A stretch of DNA of 64,000 nt from Zizania palustris (lineage: Eukaryota > Streptophyta > Magnoliopsida > Poales > Poaceae), in NCBI GenBank assembly GCA_019279435.1, contig JAAALK010000080.1, positions 32,084,778-32,148,777 of the forward strand. Reading direction: 5' to 3'. Below, piece by piece: positions 45,124 through 57,625 of this stretch (position 1 is the first letter of the stretch; the number at the start of each line of letters is the position of its first letter). The notes below the pieces were generated by a model. It searched no databases. It worked only from the letters and a program-made list of their open reading frames with translations, and had not been told where the DNA came from. A program made the position numbers and the translations under genes.

Positions 45124-46065
45124 TATATGCACTTATCTCATTTAACTAGTTACCAAAAAATTTTATTGTAATAATACTTTTCAAGACAATATTATGAGAA
45201 GTACATCACACCTCATATACACCAACAGACCACCCAGATTGAACTAACAACAGTGGGAAACACAACAATCCCAATTGCAGTGCATGAATCCTTATATATA
45301 CAGTGCTATTTAATTACTGGTTTTAGCTAATTTCTTTGAGATAACGAGTTAGACGTTGGCACAATATGTGCCTTTCATTTCAACCTAAACAATTGAGCAC
45401 TTAAGGTAACTATGTGTATGATATAAATTGTTATTTCTCACATTCAAACATTATGGAACTTTGTTTTAGCCAATTTCTTCGAGATAATGAGTTAGAAGTT
45501 AGTATATATGTGATATTAATTTGATTCTAAAACTTCTGTGATGAATTGTATGTGGTGTTATGTGATGAAACTTCTATGATGTGTTTGCAATGTTCGGTGT
45601 TGCCTATCAAACCCTGACTTTGATTTAGGATGCAACCTAAAAATAATTATTTTTTAATATGACCATACTATTAGTGACGAATCTAAATAATCACCAATCA
45701 CTAAAGGTTCCTTTAGTGACGGGTGGATATTATCACCCGTTACTAAAGGGTGACCCTGGGTGACCCTTTAGTGATGGATGAATACCAATCAATAATGACC
45801 TAGCTTCACTGACGTGATAAAAATGACAGGAGACATACTCGTATTACTTTGAAGAAATTAGAGTGCTCAAAGCAAGCCATCGCTTTGGATACATTAGCAT
45901 GGAATAACATCATAGGATTCTGATCCTATTGTGTTGGCCTTCGGGATCAAAGTGATGATTAATAGGCATGAGAGGTGAAATTCTTGGATTTATGAAAGAT
46001 GAACAATGACGAAAGAATCGCCAATGGTGTTTTCATTAATCAAGAACAAAAGTTGGGGACTCAAA
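45124..46065. repeat. Second copy of the CACTA right-hand region
   Basis: Near-identical to 13683-14626, including the subterminal repeats at 45662-45780. It stops inside the 18S fragment: about 464 bp equivalent to 14627-15090, with the rest of the 18S piece, the CACTA terminus and the first bases of flank, are deleted. Confidence 0.88.
45835..46065 (+). pseudogene. 18S rRNA gene fragment, shortened second copy
   Basis: Same fragment as at 14396, ending at AAAGTTGGGGACTCAAA and joined by the deletion to AT-rich flank. It keeps TTAGAGTGCTCAAAGCAAGC and GAGGTGAAATTCTTGGATTT. Confidence 0.87.
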
Positions 46066-46333
46066 TACATAATATGTCCTTAGAAGATCCAAATACAATA
46101 AAACTAGTATTACCAAGCGTTTATGCTCTCCACTCCTTTTGTGTTGATAGTAACTATTGACTTATTTTCGTGTTATTGACAATCATTCTCTTTCATTCAC
46201 ATGTATTCTAGTTTTGTTTCTATCTCCATAATCCTTCTATCATCATATGGTGGTCTACCATGTCAATCCTTCTAGTGAATATACACGTTATAGGATATTT
46301 GTTTGAGCAATCATTTAATTCAACAAATGTATT
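46066..46333. repeat. AT-rich local repeat, unit 3 right part (second copy)
   Basis: Near-identical to 15091-15356, ending in GTATT before the G2 LTR. Non-coding. Confidence 0.75.
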
Positions 46334-47483
46334 TGTTGATAGCAAAAAATGGCATCAATGATTAGGATTGTCAAAATATCAATTTTGGTAATTTAGGCAA
46401 AAAATACACATGTCCCGGGTCAGGCCGAAGCCCTACACGGCCGAAGGACCAATGGGCTATGGGCTCCGGAAGCTTCCAGACAGCCCACGGCCTTCGGCCA
46501 GGAGGCCTTCGGAGGCCCACCCCGCCGAACCTTCGGCCCAAGGAGTAGGCTTCAGCAGGCTTGGCCGAAGGCCCACTTCGGGTAGAGATAGAGTTGGACC
46601 CGATTTCGGCTAAGTGTTTATCTCTATCTAGCCGATTTATAGCAAATTAGATTAGAGGTCTAGCCCCTATAAATATAGAGGCAAAGCCAGTTCAGAAGGC
46701 CCCCCCGACAAAAATCAACCACAAAGCCCTAGCTTTGAATCACATTTACTTTATCTTTACTTTTCTGTACTCTTCGTGGGTTTGCTTGGAAGCCCTCCGA
46801 CGACCACTTCAGAACAGTGGTAATCCTTGTTACTTCACTTGTGAAGTATCCATTAATCTACGTAATAGATTGCTATAGCCTTGTTACTTCGCCTATGAAG
46901 TATCCGCTAATCTGCGTAACAGATTGCTACCTTCGCCACTAGTGCAACACTTAGCAGGTTTCCACGTTCGGAGCTACTTCATCGGAGGTGTCCGAAGCTG
47001 AGAGATTGGTTTCGGAGGTTGTCAGAACACCCTTCGGCGAGACTGCTGCTTCGACCGCACGCCAACAGACTTCGTCACAATAGGCTTCACCACGTTCGTA
47101 CTCCGCTCTGGACGAAGTCACGCCCGCGCGTTGTGCCTATCATTATTCAGTATCTTACTGTATCGGAGACTTCGCACCGAACCCCGTTGTTCGGAGGTGA
47201 TTGTCGCGTCAAATCCGTTCGGAGTTCATCTTCAGACAGATCAGTCCGAGCGCCGAAGGTACCCTTCAGTGGGACACTTCGCACCAGACGCTGAAGGTAC
47301 ACTTTGGCGACCCCCTTCGCACCATACTTCGAACAGTCAGGATTCGCCCGATTTCTGATTTGTTCTTTTTAATATATTCCTTTCGGCTAATTGGATTATT
47401 TTTGTGTGATCTGATTACTTGGCGACTCCACCCCCCTTACCACGATGAAGGGTAGTCAGAACGCGGCGTCAGTGCTGTGTTAC
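46334..47483 (+). mobile_element. G2 solo LTR, left part
   Basis: TGTTGATAGC onwards, 1150 bp, rich in CTTCGG. TATA box TATAAATA at 46669-46676, and a 55-bp tandem repeat near 46831-46931. It is interrupted at GTTAC by copia B, resumes at 57400 and ends TTTCAACA at 57480. The solo LTR as a whole is flanked by exact GTATT duplications (46329-46333 and 57481-57485), and no internal region exists. Confidence 0.9.
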
Positions 47484-49482
47484 TGTAGGACCGAAAGTAG
47501 CGACCAGAGGGGGGGTGAATGGGCGCCTAAAAAATTCTTTCGAATCAATGGCCTGCTCCCAACACCCAACGCACCTCACAAGACTAGGCAGCAAAATGTA
47601 AACAGATCATCGAGGTCTAAAAGTATCTAGCCTATAAACGACCGGTGTCCTAGTCAAAGAAACACCAATACAGTGCTAATAGGCAGATAAGTACATCATT
47701 CAAAACATGGACTGATCAGAGTTCACTATAGCAATTTAAACAGAGTACAGATGAAAAGGATGAGAAGTTACTGTTCAAAGTTGTCTCCAGGAAGGTACTT
47801 GACGAAGCCTGTTCAGATCTGTTGTGAGAAGCCTCTAGTCCTATATGTCGAAGGTTGTTCGAAGCCTGTGAAGCGTGCGAAGTACGAGGATGTCGAAGAT
47901 GGCTTCGGAGATGTCGTGTCGAAGTCTGTACTGCCGAAGACTACTCCGTAGCAGTTGTGTCGAGGCTTGATTCGAAGCTGACGTGCGAAGTCTGAGGATG
48001 TCGAAGGTGGCTTCGGAGATGTCGTGCCGAAGCTAAGTGTACTAAACGAAGTATGCCTTGAATGCACGAAGTCTTTGCATACTTCGGAGTACCTTCGATT
48101 GATCGAAGCAATTTGCACGGACTTCGTTGGAGAGAAAAGAAATTGCAACCGAAGCAAAAACCCGAAGCACCTTCGTACAGAGCGCTGTTAAGCAATTGTC
48201 GAATCTAGCTAACCAACTGAGTCAACTGCGAAGCCTGATCAAGTTACAAGCTTCGAAGCAGAACAAAAATAGTTGGACAACACTTCGAATGAGCAGAAGC
48301 TCCGAAGACTCTTGCGAAGTATCTTCGAATGTAAATCTACAGAGCCGATACCCCGAACAGAGAACTGTGGTCACAAAGCAACCTTCACAGAAAAACTTCG
48401 TGTGAGCAACCTATGAAGTAAGCTTCGAACAAACTTTGCAAAGCCCAGACTCAGGAACGATAGAATATACTCTTCCAGGCGACTGACAAGGGCCTAGATT
48501 GGCCAGTCCATAGACTGCGAGCTACAGCGCCATAGGCAACGCAGATTCAATAAGAAATACTTGGAATAAGGACGCGGCTGAAGAACAGAGACAAATAAAA
48601 TACTCCCAGTGCACAGAACTCCGTCTACTAACCCCGCATGCAGAAGCAACCAGAAGGCACGCAAATCGAAATGAATCAATAAAAGACTTCACACCTTGAC
48701 GTTCTGTGAATCGGAGAGCAAGAATCACAAAAAAAGAAAGAACACGTGAAGAAACAGGAATTCTTGCGGCGGCGGCGCTCTCACGAGAGAAAACTGGAAG
48801 AAGCCAAAAAGTGACCCAAGCTTTAGTGCTAGATTAAAGTGTATTACAGAATGGGTAACCCTAACCCTAGGATATTGGGGCCTATTTATAGGCAGCCCAA
48901 TAAGAGGGTAAAATGCAGAAATACCCCTGGGGTTTTTTACAGACACTGAAATAAATGGAAAAGACTAAACTGCCCTTAGGATATTTTTACAGACTCGACT
49001 GACTGACTGTGGGCCTAGGGACACAATAGTAAACTCCTATTTACAGATGACTTATCCGGAAGCTAAGCTTTCGTAGCGACTACGGCTTCTCTTCTGGACA
49101 GTCCGATGCGAGATCAGCGGTCATCAGTTTTGCGCCGAAACTGACAAAGCGTCCACCGACTTTGCACCAGGTACCCGGATTGGGCCGGCCCGACTCCGCA
49201 GCTCTCTCAGCCCAGCAATCGCTCACCGCCCGTGTACCTGAGTCAATCCTGGTCAACAGTCCAGTGGATCCTCTGCTGCTCCTAGCCCATGTACCCGGAT
49301 TGGGCCAGCCCGACTTCGCGGCCTCCTCTGCCCGACAATCGCTCGCTACCCGTGTACCTGAGTCACACGCGGCCCAGATGCAGCAGGTCTTCTCTTCTCA
49401 TTTCAGTCCTCTTTGACTATCGTTGACAATGACTCATCACATCTGGAGCCATGAGGCCCACGCTATTCAGCATGGCTCCTCA
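47484..49482 (-). repeat. 3' LTR of copia B
   Basis: TGTAGGACCGAAAGTAGCGA to AGCATGGCTCCTCA on the plus strand. TATA box inverse at 48883-48890, and a CTTCGAAG/CTTCGG-rich segment at 47760-48440. Confidence 0.93.
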
Positions 49483-50857
49483 ATCTCCCCCTTGATGAGT
49501 GCATTGTCAACATTTCTCTTAATCTGCTCTTCAGTACCTGCAAGCAACTGTGGAAACACGAAAACAAAAAACACAAGAAAACAAAGAAGAAGAAAATAAA
49601 GTAAAAGTTTAACCCTAATGACCAAAAACCGAACAGAAGCAAGATACGGTCATTATGGTTAACCAAAGGTAAAAGCTCAAAACGAGTGTAGTCTCAGAAA
49701 CATCAACAAGGATATCAAAAGAGTAAGGACAAACGGGACTAAAACTCCCCCTGAAACAAATCCCAGAGAAAGCCAAAACTCCCCCTTAAACTCTTATACC
49801 AAAATTCTCCCCCTTGTTGACAAGTGAACTCATCAAGCACTCTAAGACGCAGACTCCCCCTGAAATGCAACTCCCCCTCAAAATATGCAATGAATGCAAC
49901 TGGGGTGCGGGTGGAGTGTAGAAAGCATGCTTCTCAGATATGATTAACTGCAGTTACAACATCTAGCAAGTATAGCAAAAGACATACTGTCTAAGACACA
50001 TGGCATGATCAGTACAGCAGATGATATCTAAAGAAAGTCATTAGCATGCAGTTTTCAGTTTTTGCAAACAAAGGCATCACCACATTTTCCAGTTAACAAG
50101 CAAGGTAAAGCATGAGATGCAGAAGCTAACTGATATCTACCAAGATAAGCATCGTCCAAAACAAAGTGCTTCAGCAAACTTGTTGTCTTTTTAAATTTCA
50201 GGCTTTTTCATTTTCCTTTTTCATTTTTGCCAAGGGTTATTTGCATGTCAAACCTTATGCTAACCGACCAAGTCAAGCCTAGGCCAGAACTGGACCATCA
50301 GAAGCTTAAGACATTGGTCTTGGCATACACTACACTGTCCTAGTTCATACCAAAGTGCTATGGTAAGCAGTCCAGAACAATGCAATGCGACAAGGCAAAC
50401 CCACTTGGATCTTTTCAACTCAAGCATAAAAAGGCATGGAATTTTCATTCATTTTTGTTTTTTATCATTTTTATAGCACATTTTCCATGTTAAAGCATAA
50501 AGATGTCCAAGTTGCATATCTGCATCTATGTGATGAACTAGCTACAAGGTATGTAACAGATAGCAAAAGCACTCAGCCTACACATGCTAGTTACCAGAAG
50601 CAATGGTGATCATTTTTCAAGTTGAAAGCGTAGAAACCATGCATATGACAGATATCAGACATATCAAATGAACTGAAACAAAGCATGATCATCGACAAGT
50701 AATCAAAAGCATGTACCAGCTAGAATAAGTAAAGCAGTTCAATCATATAACAGAAGCAGGCTCAAAAGTGTGATATGTGAATATGTATGATATGAACACA
50801 CACAAAAGGACTCAAGAAAAGAGTAAAGAAGAAAGAAATGAACTGACGCAAAATATC
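49483..50857 (-). mobile_element. Copia B PPT and 3' region
   Basis: PPT inverse at 49483-49493, followed by five more CCCCCT runs (49745-49880). The shared minus-strand ORF is at 50260-50448 (62 codons, CQDQCLKLLMVQFWPRLDLV). Confidence 0.82.
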
Positions 50858-53800
50858 CTAAAAAGGATACACAACACCCAAATCCCCTCGTAAACGCTCA
50901 AAAGTAGACTGATCTAGGGGTTTGGTGAAAATGTCAGCCAACTGATGATGGGTATCAACATGAACAAGGTCAATGATACCTTTCTCATATTGATCCCGCT
51001 AAAAGTGAAAGCGCACATCAATGTGTTTGGTTTTTGAATGAAGACATGGGTTTTTCCCTACACTAATTGCACTGGTGCTGTCGCAAAACAAAGGAACTCT
51101 GGTAGGAAAGAACAACCCAAAATCTCTCAGAGTGGAAATCATCCAAACCAACTGTGAGCAGCAGCTAGCAGCAGCTACGTACTCAGCCTCAGTGGTCGAA
51201 AGAGCAACTCCAGATTGCTTTCGAGAAGACCAAGAGACAAGAGAAGAACCAAGAAACTGGCAAGTACCGGAAGTCGACTTGCGATCCAACCGGCACCCAC
51301 CAAAGTCAGCGTCCGAAAAGCCAGATAAATCAAGAGAAGATGATACTGAATAGTAAAGACCAAGATCAGGCGCATAAGTGAGATACCTGAAGATGCGCTT
51401 GACAGCCTGTCGATGAGACGCGCGTGGTGAAGACTGGAAGCGCGCGCACAGTCCCACGGCAAACTGTATGTCTGGCCTCATCGCCGTTAAGTACAGCAGC
51501 GACCCGATCATCCCTCGAAATTCTCTCTCGTTGACCTTGACGCCGCTCTCATCCTTGTCCAGACCCCCAGATGTGCCCATCGGGGTCATCTGCGGCTTCA
51601 ACTCACCACCAAAGTCAAATTTCTTCAGCATGTCACGAGTGTACTTACCTTGGTGGATGAAGGTGCCGTCCTTGGTCTGCTTGATCTGGAGCCCTAGAAA
51701 GTACTTGAGCTCACCCATGAGGCTCATCTCAAACTCGCTGTGCATCTGCTCAGAAAACTTGGACACAAGATCGTTAGTAGTACCGCCAAAAATAATATCA
51801 TCCACGTAAATCTGAGCGACTAAAAAATCTGAAGCATCCCTGAGCAAGAAGAGAGTCTTATCCACAGAACCCATCACAAAGCCCTTCCCCAACAAAAACT
51901 GCTTTAACCGGTCATACCAAGCCCTGGGGGCTTGCTTTAACCCGTATAAAGCTTTCTGCAGCTTAAAAACATGTCGAGGAAACTTGGGATTCTCAAAACC
52001 GGGGGGCTGCCTAACATAAACTTCCTCCTCTATGTACCCGTTCAGAAAGCACTCTTGACGTCCATTTGAAATAGCTTAAAACCCTTCGAAGCGGCAAAGC
52101 TAAAAGAATGCGAATGGACTCAAGACGGGCAACAGGGGCGAAAGTTTCTTCAAAATCAATACCTTCCTTCTGGCAGAAACCCTGGGCAACTAGTCGAGCT
52201 TTGTTGCGCACCACAACCCCATCTTCACCTTGCTTGTTCTTGAACACCCACTTGGTGCCTATGGGGTTGCATCCTGGTGGCAGCTCTACTAGAGTCCAAA
52301 CCCGATTGCGGACAAAATTCTCAAGCTCTTCTTGCATGGCATTAATCTAGTTCGAGTCAGAAAGAGCATGAGAAATGTCTCTGGGCTCAAAAGATGCAAC
52401 AAAAGCAGATTCAGCAAACACAGCAAGAGAGTCAACAGACGAACGCAAAGTTCTTGTAGACAAATCACCGATGATGAGCTCTGAGGGGTGATCACGCTGA
52501 ACTGCTCGGGATCCCTGGTGATCTGAAGTCACCTCACCGGAGTCAGCAGCTGGCACCTCTGAACTCGACTGAGGGGGCTCGATCGAAGTGGAAGAAGTGA
52601 TCAGAGGTCCGCCCTCGTCCTCAGTCGAAGTCTCAGAAGGTGTGGGCTCTGCAGGAGGTGCAGAAGGCCCACCCTCATCAGCAGCTGGAGTATCCTCATC
52701 TTCCTCGAAGATGGACTCTCCGAGCTCACCATCACCAGAAAGCTCAAAAGAAGGAGATGAAGAAGGCAAGGACTCATCAAAAGAAACCTCGCAAGTCTCA
52801 ACAAGCTGCTGGGAGTCGAGGTTCCAAACACGAAAGCCTCGAGAATGCAAAGCGTAACCAAGAAAAACACCATCCCAGCAACGAGACTCAAACTTGTCCA
52901 AATGCCCTCCCTTCTTGAGCACAAAGCACTTGCAGCCAAACGCTCGCAAGTGATTCACCTTGGGCTGTCTGCCAAACCGCAACTCATATGATGTCTTACC
53001 AAGGTAAGCTCTAAGAAAAATGCGGTTGGCCAGATAGCAAGCCGTGTTCATGGCTTCAGCCCAAAAGCGCCTAGGAGTCCTGTGCTCATCGAGCATCGTC
53101 CTGGCCATCTCGACTAGCGTGCGGTTCTTTCGTTCCACAATGCCATTCTGTGGGGGAGTGTAAGGAGCAGAAAACTGATGGTCAAGACCCTGATCACTAC
53201 AGAAGCTAACGAACTGAGAGTTCTTGAACTCAGAGCCGTTGTCGGAGCGAATTGCTCGCATCCGACCATTGTTCTCATTCTTCAGCTTCAAAATCAGGTC
53301 ATGAACAAATTGAAAAGTTTCATCCTTAGACTCCAAAAAGAAAACCCACGAGAATCGAGAAAAGTCATCAACAATCACAAGTGCGTACCACTTCCCACCG
53401 ACTGAGCGTACCCGAGCTGGACCGACAGTGTCCATGTGTAACAGCTCGCCCGGATACGAAGTCATCACCTGAGTCACAGGTGAGTGAGAAGCGGCAACCA
53501 TTTTCCCATGACGACAGGGATGACAAACTAAATCTTTCTCCATTTTAAGCTTGGGCAATCCTCGGATGAGGTCCATAGAGCTCAACCTGACTAGCAGATC
53601 AAAACTCAAATGACCTAACCTCCTATGCCACTTCCAGAGCTCTGAAGAAGATCCAGCAATCAAACAGCGAGAAGGGCCAAAAGAACTAGAGAAGTCAATT
53701 CGAAAAACTTTACCGAAAGGTAAGATCTGGCAAATCAAAGACCCTCTAGAATCAATCACAGAAGAGTTGCCCTTCTTAAAACGCACCTCCAAACCATCCT

Positions 53801-55337
53801 CAAGAAGTTGCGAAACATAGATCAAATTGAAGTTCAAATTTCCAACCAAAGTAACGTTCTTCAAAGAAAAATGGTCTGAAATGCGAATTGAGCCAATGCC
53901 ACTTACTTTCCCTTGACCATTGTTCCCGAAAGTGATGTACTCTTTGGAGCTCGGGGGAGTGAGACTGGAGAACCATCTGCGATGTCCTGTCATGTGGCGA
54001 GAACACCCTGAGTCCATGATCCAAACGTCCTCCAGTCCCCGATCCTTTTCGTTGTCGTCGTCGTCGGAGTCATCGGAGGAGCTCTTCTCTTTCTTATCCC
54101 CAAGAGCCATTGAGCAAAAGCTCTTGCGGGATCTTCGACGCTGATGTGAGCGGCTCTTCGGTCTGTCCCCGAAGGCCATGAAGCAAAGGCCTGCTGGATC
54201 GTCCTTGTCCTTTCCCTTCCTGATGATGATCTCCTCATCGCTCGAGCTCGATGAAGAGGAAGAAGACGTGGACCGCTTGGAGTAGCTCTTCTCCATCTCG
54301 GCGAAGAAGGCCTTGTCGCGCTTCTTGTTCTCTCGCCGGTAGTCCTTCAGGGCCTTTCTGAAGAATCTGGTCTTTGGCTTGCCCTTGTTGAAGGAGGAGC
54401 TATCGTGCTTGCCGGAGTCGTGGAAGCCACCACCGGTGCCCTTCTTGTGTCCATTGCGCTTGGGGCAGTCGGCGATGAAGTGTCCTGGATCACCACACTC
54501 AAAGCATTCGGTCTTTGTGCCGTGTCTTTTGAACATCCTTTTGTCATAAACACGACGCACACGGTTGTTAAACAGACACAAATCATCATCTCCCAAAGAC
54601 TCAAGCTGGTCCTCAGTGATAGACATCAAAGAGAACCCAACACAACTCACAGAAGTGGGATCAACAGAAGGTGTAGCAAGGGCCAAAGACTTTGATCCAG
54701 AGCCAGTGAGATTTGATCTCAACTGGGTATCAACCTCGGTGGCCTTCAGCTTGCTAAACAAATCAGAAATGGTCAAGGTATCATAAGAAGTGCTCTCAAT
54801 GATAGAGGATACCTTGATCCCCCAGATCTTTGGGTCCAAGGTATGAAGAACCTTGAGCGCCTGTTCGTGATCTGAGACTAACTGAACACCCTCAGCCTTG
54901 TTGTCCCGAAGCTTGTTTATGATCGACTGAAAACGACCAAACAACGCTTCAACAGATTCACCCGGCTTTTGTGTGAAGTTCTCGTACTCACGCCGGTAGG
55001 TCTGATAGAGCCGAGCCTTGACCTGAGCTGTCCCCTCATGGTGTGCCTGGAGGGTAGCCCAGATCTCTCTCGCAGTGGAGAGATGGCTCACACGCTCAAA
55101 CTCAGTGGGACCCAAACCAGAAAACAAGATGTTCACCGCTTTGCTATTGTTCACATGCTGGGCGATGATACCAGGAGAATCACGCTCAGCAACTGGCAAT
55201 ATGACAAACGTAGCGTGAACGCAAATGTCCCAGATGTCCGAGCTTTGGCTCATGAGATAGGCTCGCATGCGAGTCTTCCAATAATTATAGCCATAAGCTT
55301 CCAAGGACGGGACCTTGCCAGGAGACGTCATGATCAC
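50858..55337 (-). pseudogene. Copia B gag-pol, nearly intact
   Basis: Starts at 55337 (a second Met is at 55331, MTSPGK) and ends at 50858-50860. The first 996 codons are open. They hold UBN2-type Gag; a zinc knuckle CFECGDPGHFIADC at about 278; a Ser/Asp linker; protease DSG at about 442; pre-integrase (KWHRRLGHLS, about 567); and integrase core (MDTVGP about 634, RSDNGSE about 700, VERKNRT about 735). RT (FAPVARLESIR, YVDDIIFGG) and RNase H (SDADFGG, STTEAEYVAAASC) follow. Only four breaks are seen: a TAG at 52347-52349 where Trp is expected, two single-base losses in T runs near 52035-52105, and a TAG at 50999-51001 where Leu is expected. All catalytic motifs I looked for are present. Confidence 0.94.
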
Positions 55338-55376
55338 TACTGGGGTTTAGAACCAGTTAAGGTATGGAAAAACCCT

Positions 55377-55394
55377 AACCAGGCTCTGATACCA
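55377..55394 (-). promoter_or_regulatory. Primer binding site, copia B
   Basis: TGGTATCAGAGCCTGGTT on the minus strand, two bases from the LTR. Complementary to initiator methionine tRNA. Confidence 0.87.
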
Positions 55395-55396
55395 CT

Positions 55397-57394
55397 TGTA
55401 GGACCGAAAGTAGCGACCAGAGGGGGGGTGAATGGGCGCCTAAAAAATTCTTTCGAATCAATGGCCTGCTCCCAACACCCAACGCACCTCACAAGACTAG
55501 GCAGCAAAATGTAAACAGATCATCGAGGTCTAAAAGTATCTAGCCTATAAACGACCGGTGTCCTAGTCAAAGAAACACCAATACAGTGCTAATAGGCAGA
55601 TAAGTACATCATTCAAAACATGGACTGATCAGAGTTCACTATAGCAATTTAAACAGAGTACAAATGAAAAGGATGAGAAGTTACTGTTCAAAGTTGTCTC
55701 CAGGAAGGTACTTGACGAAGCCTGTTCAGATCAGTTGTGAGAAGCCTCTAGTCCTATATGTCGAAGGTTGTTCGAAGCCTGTGAAGCGTGCGAAGTACGA
55801 GGATGTCGAAGATGGCTTCGGAGATGTCGTGTCGAAGTCTGTACTACCGAAGACTACTCCGTAGCAGTTGTGTCAAGGCTTGATTCGAAGCTGACGTGCG
55901 AAGTCTGAGGATGTCGAAGGTGGCTTCGGAGATGTCGTGCCGAAGCTAAGTGTACTAAACGAAGTATGCCTTGAATGCACGAAGTCTTTGCATACTTCGG
56001 AGTACCTTCGATTGATCGAAGCAATTTGCACGGACTTCGTTGGAGAGAAAAGAAATTGCAACCGAAGCAAAAACCTGAAGCACCTTCGTATAGAGCGTTG
56101 TTAAGCAATTGTCGAATCTAGCTAACCAACTGAGTCAACTGCGAAGCCTGATCAAGTTACAAGCTTCGAAGCAGAACAAAAATAGTTGGACAACACTTCG
56201 AATGAGCAGAAGCTCCGAAGACTGTTGCGAAGTATCTTCGAATGTAAATCTACAGAGCCGATACCCCGAACAGAGAACTGTGGTCACAAAGCAACCTTCA
56301 CAGAAAAACTTCGTGTGAGCAACCTATGAAGTAAGCTTCGAACAAACTTTGCAAAGCCCAGACTCAGGAACGATAGAATATACTCTTCCAGGCGACTGAC
56401 AAGGGCCTAGATTGGCCAGTCCATAGACTACGAGCTACAGCGCCATAGGCAACGCAGATTCAATAAGAAATACTTGGAATAAGGACGCGACTGAAGAACA
56501 GAGACAAATAAAATACTCCCAGTGCACAGAACTCCGTCTACTAACCCCGCATGCAGAAGCAACCAGAAGGCACGCAAATCGAAATGAATCAATAAAAGAC
56601 TTCACACCTTGACGTTCTGTGAATCGGAGAGCAAGAATCACAAAAAAGAAAGAACACGTGAAGAAACAGGAATTCTTGCGGCGGCGGCGCTCTCACGAGA
56701 GAAAACTGGAAGAAGCCAAAAAGTGACCCAAGCTTTAGTGCTAGATTAAAGTGTATTACAGAATGGGTAACCCTAACCCTAGGATATTGGGGCCTATTTA
56801 TAGGCAGCCCAATAAGAGGGTAAAATGCAGAAATACCCCTGGGGTTTTTTACAGACACTGAAATAAATGGAAAAGACTAAACTGCCCTTAGGATATTTTT
56901 ACAGACTCGACTGACTGACTGTGGGCCTAGGGACACAATAGTAAACTCCTATTTACAGATGACTTATCCGGAAGCTAAGCTTTCGTAGCGACTACGGCTT
57001 CTCTTCTGGACAGTCCGATGCGAGATCAGCGGTCATCAGTTTTGCGCCGAAACTGACAAAGCGTCCACCGACTTTGCACCAGGTACCCGGATTGGGCCGG
57101 CCCGACTCCGCAGCTCTCTCAGCCCAGCAATCGCTCACCGCCCGTGTACCTGAGTCAATCCTGGTCAACAGTCCAGTGGATCTTCTGCTGCTCCTAGCCC
57201 ATGTACCCGGATTGGGCCAGCCCGACTTCGCGGCCTCCTCTGCCCGACAATCGCTCGCTACCCGTGTACCTGAGTCACACGCGGCCCAGATGCAGCAGGT
57301 CTTCTCTTCTCATTTCAGTCCTCTTTGACTATCGTTGACAATGACTCATCACATCTGGAGCCATGAGGCCCACGCTATTCAGCATGGCTCCTCA
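55397..57394 (-). repeat. 5' LTR of copia B
   Basis: 1998 bp, nearly identical to the 3' LTR. TATA box inverse at 56795-56802 is intact. Duplicated U3 module at about 57085-57280. Confidence 0.93.
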
Positions 57395-57399
57395 GTTAC

Positions 57400-57480
57400 A
57401 CTTAGGCTTGTTCCTAAGTATCCGCACACTTTTGGATCGTCGAACAGACCCAAGTGCGAGGGCATGTTTTCATTTCAACA
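57400..57480 (+). repeat. G2 solo LTR, right part
   Basis: ACTTAGGCTTGTTCCTAAGT to TTTCAACA, aligning to the last 85 bp of the G2 LTR at 61010-61094. Followed by GTATT. Confidence 0.87.
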
Positions 57481-57625
57481 GTATTAGTAAACATGAAGAA
57501 ATCAATGGTCAATGAAAAACAACAATAAGACATGCAATGAAGTTATTGTCAATGTTCGGACAAATAAAGCATCTTTTTCAAAGGAAATTTCCATCTCATA
57601 ATAATCTCCACATGCACACTTTAGA
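57481..57625. repeat. AT-rich local repeat, unit 3 end
   Basis: GTATTAGTAAACATGAAGAA, AATGTTCGGACAAATAAAGC and TTCAAAGGAAATTTCCA match 4448-4560 and 5890-6000. Non-coding. Confidence 0.7.

Larger units (their letters stand above)
47484..57394 (-). mobile_element. Copia element B, complete and young (9.9 kb)
   Basis: Full LTR-internal-LTR structure on the minus strand with exact GTTAC duplications (47479-47483 and 57395-57399). The LTRs are 1999 and 1998 bp and differ by about a dozen substitutions by eye plus one indel in an A run, which implies a recent insertion. It sits inside the G2 solo LTR; the intact equivalent is at about 61005-61010. Same family as copia A and C but a different LTR subtype. 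Confidence 0.94.
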
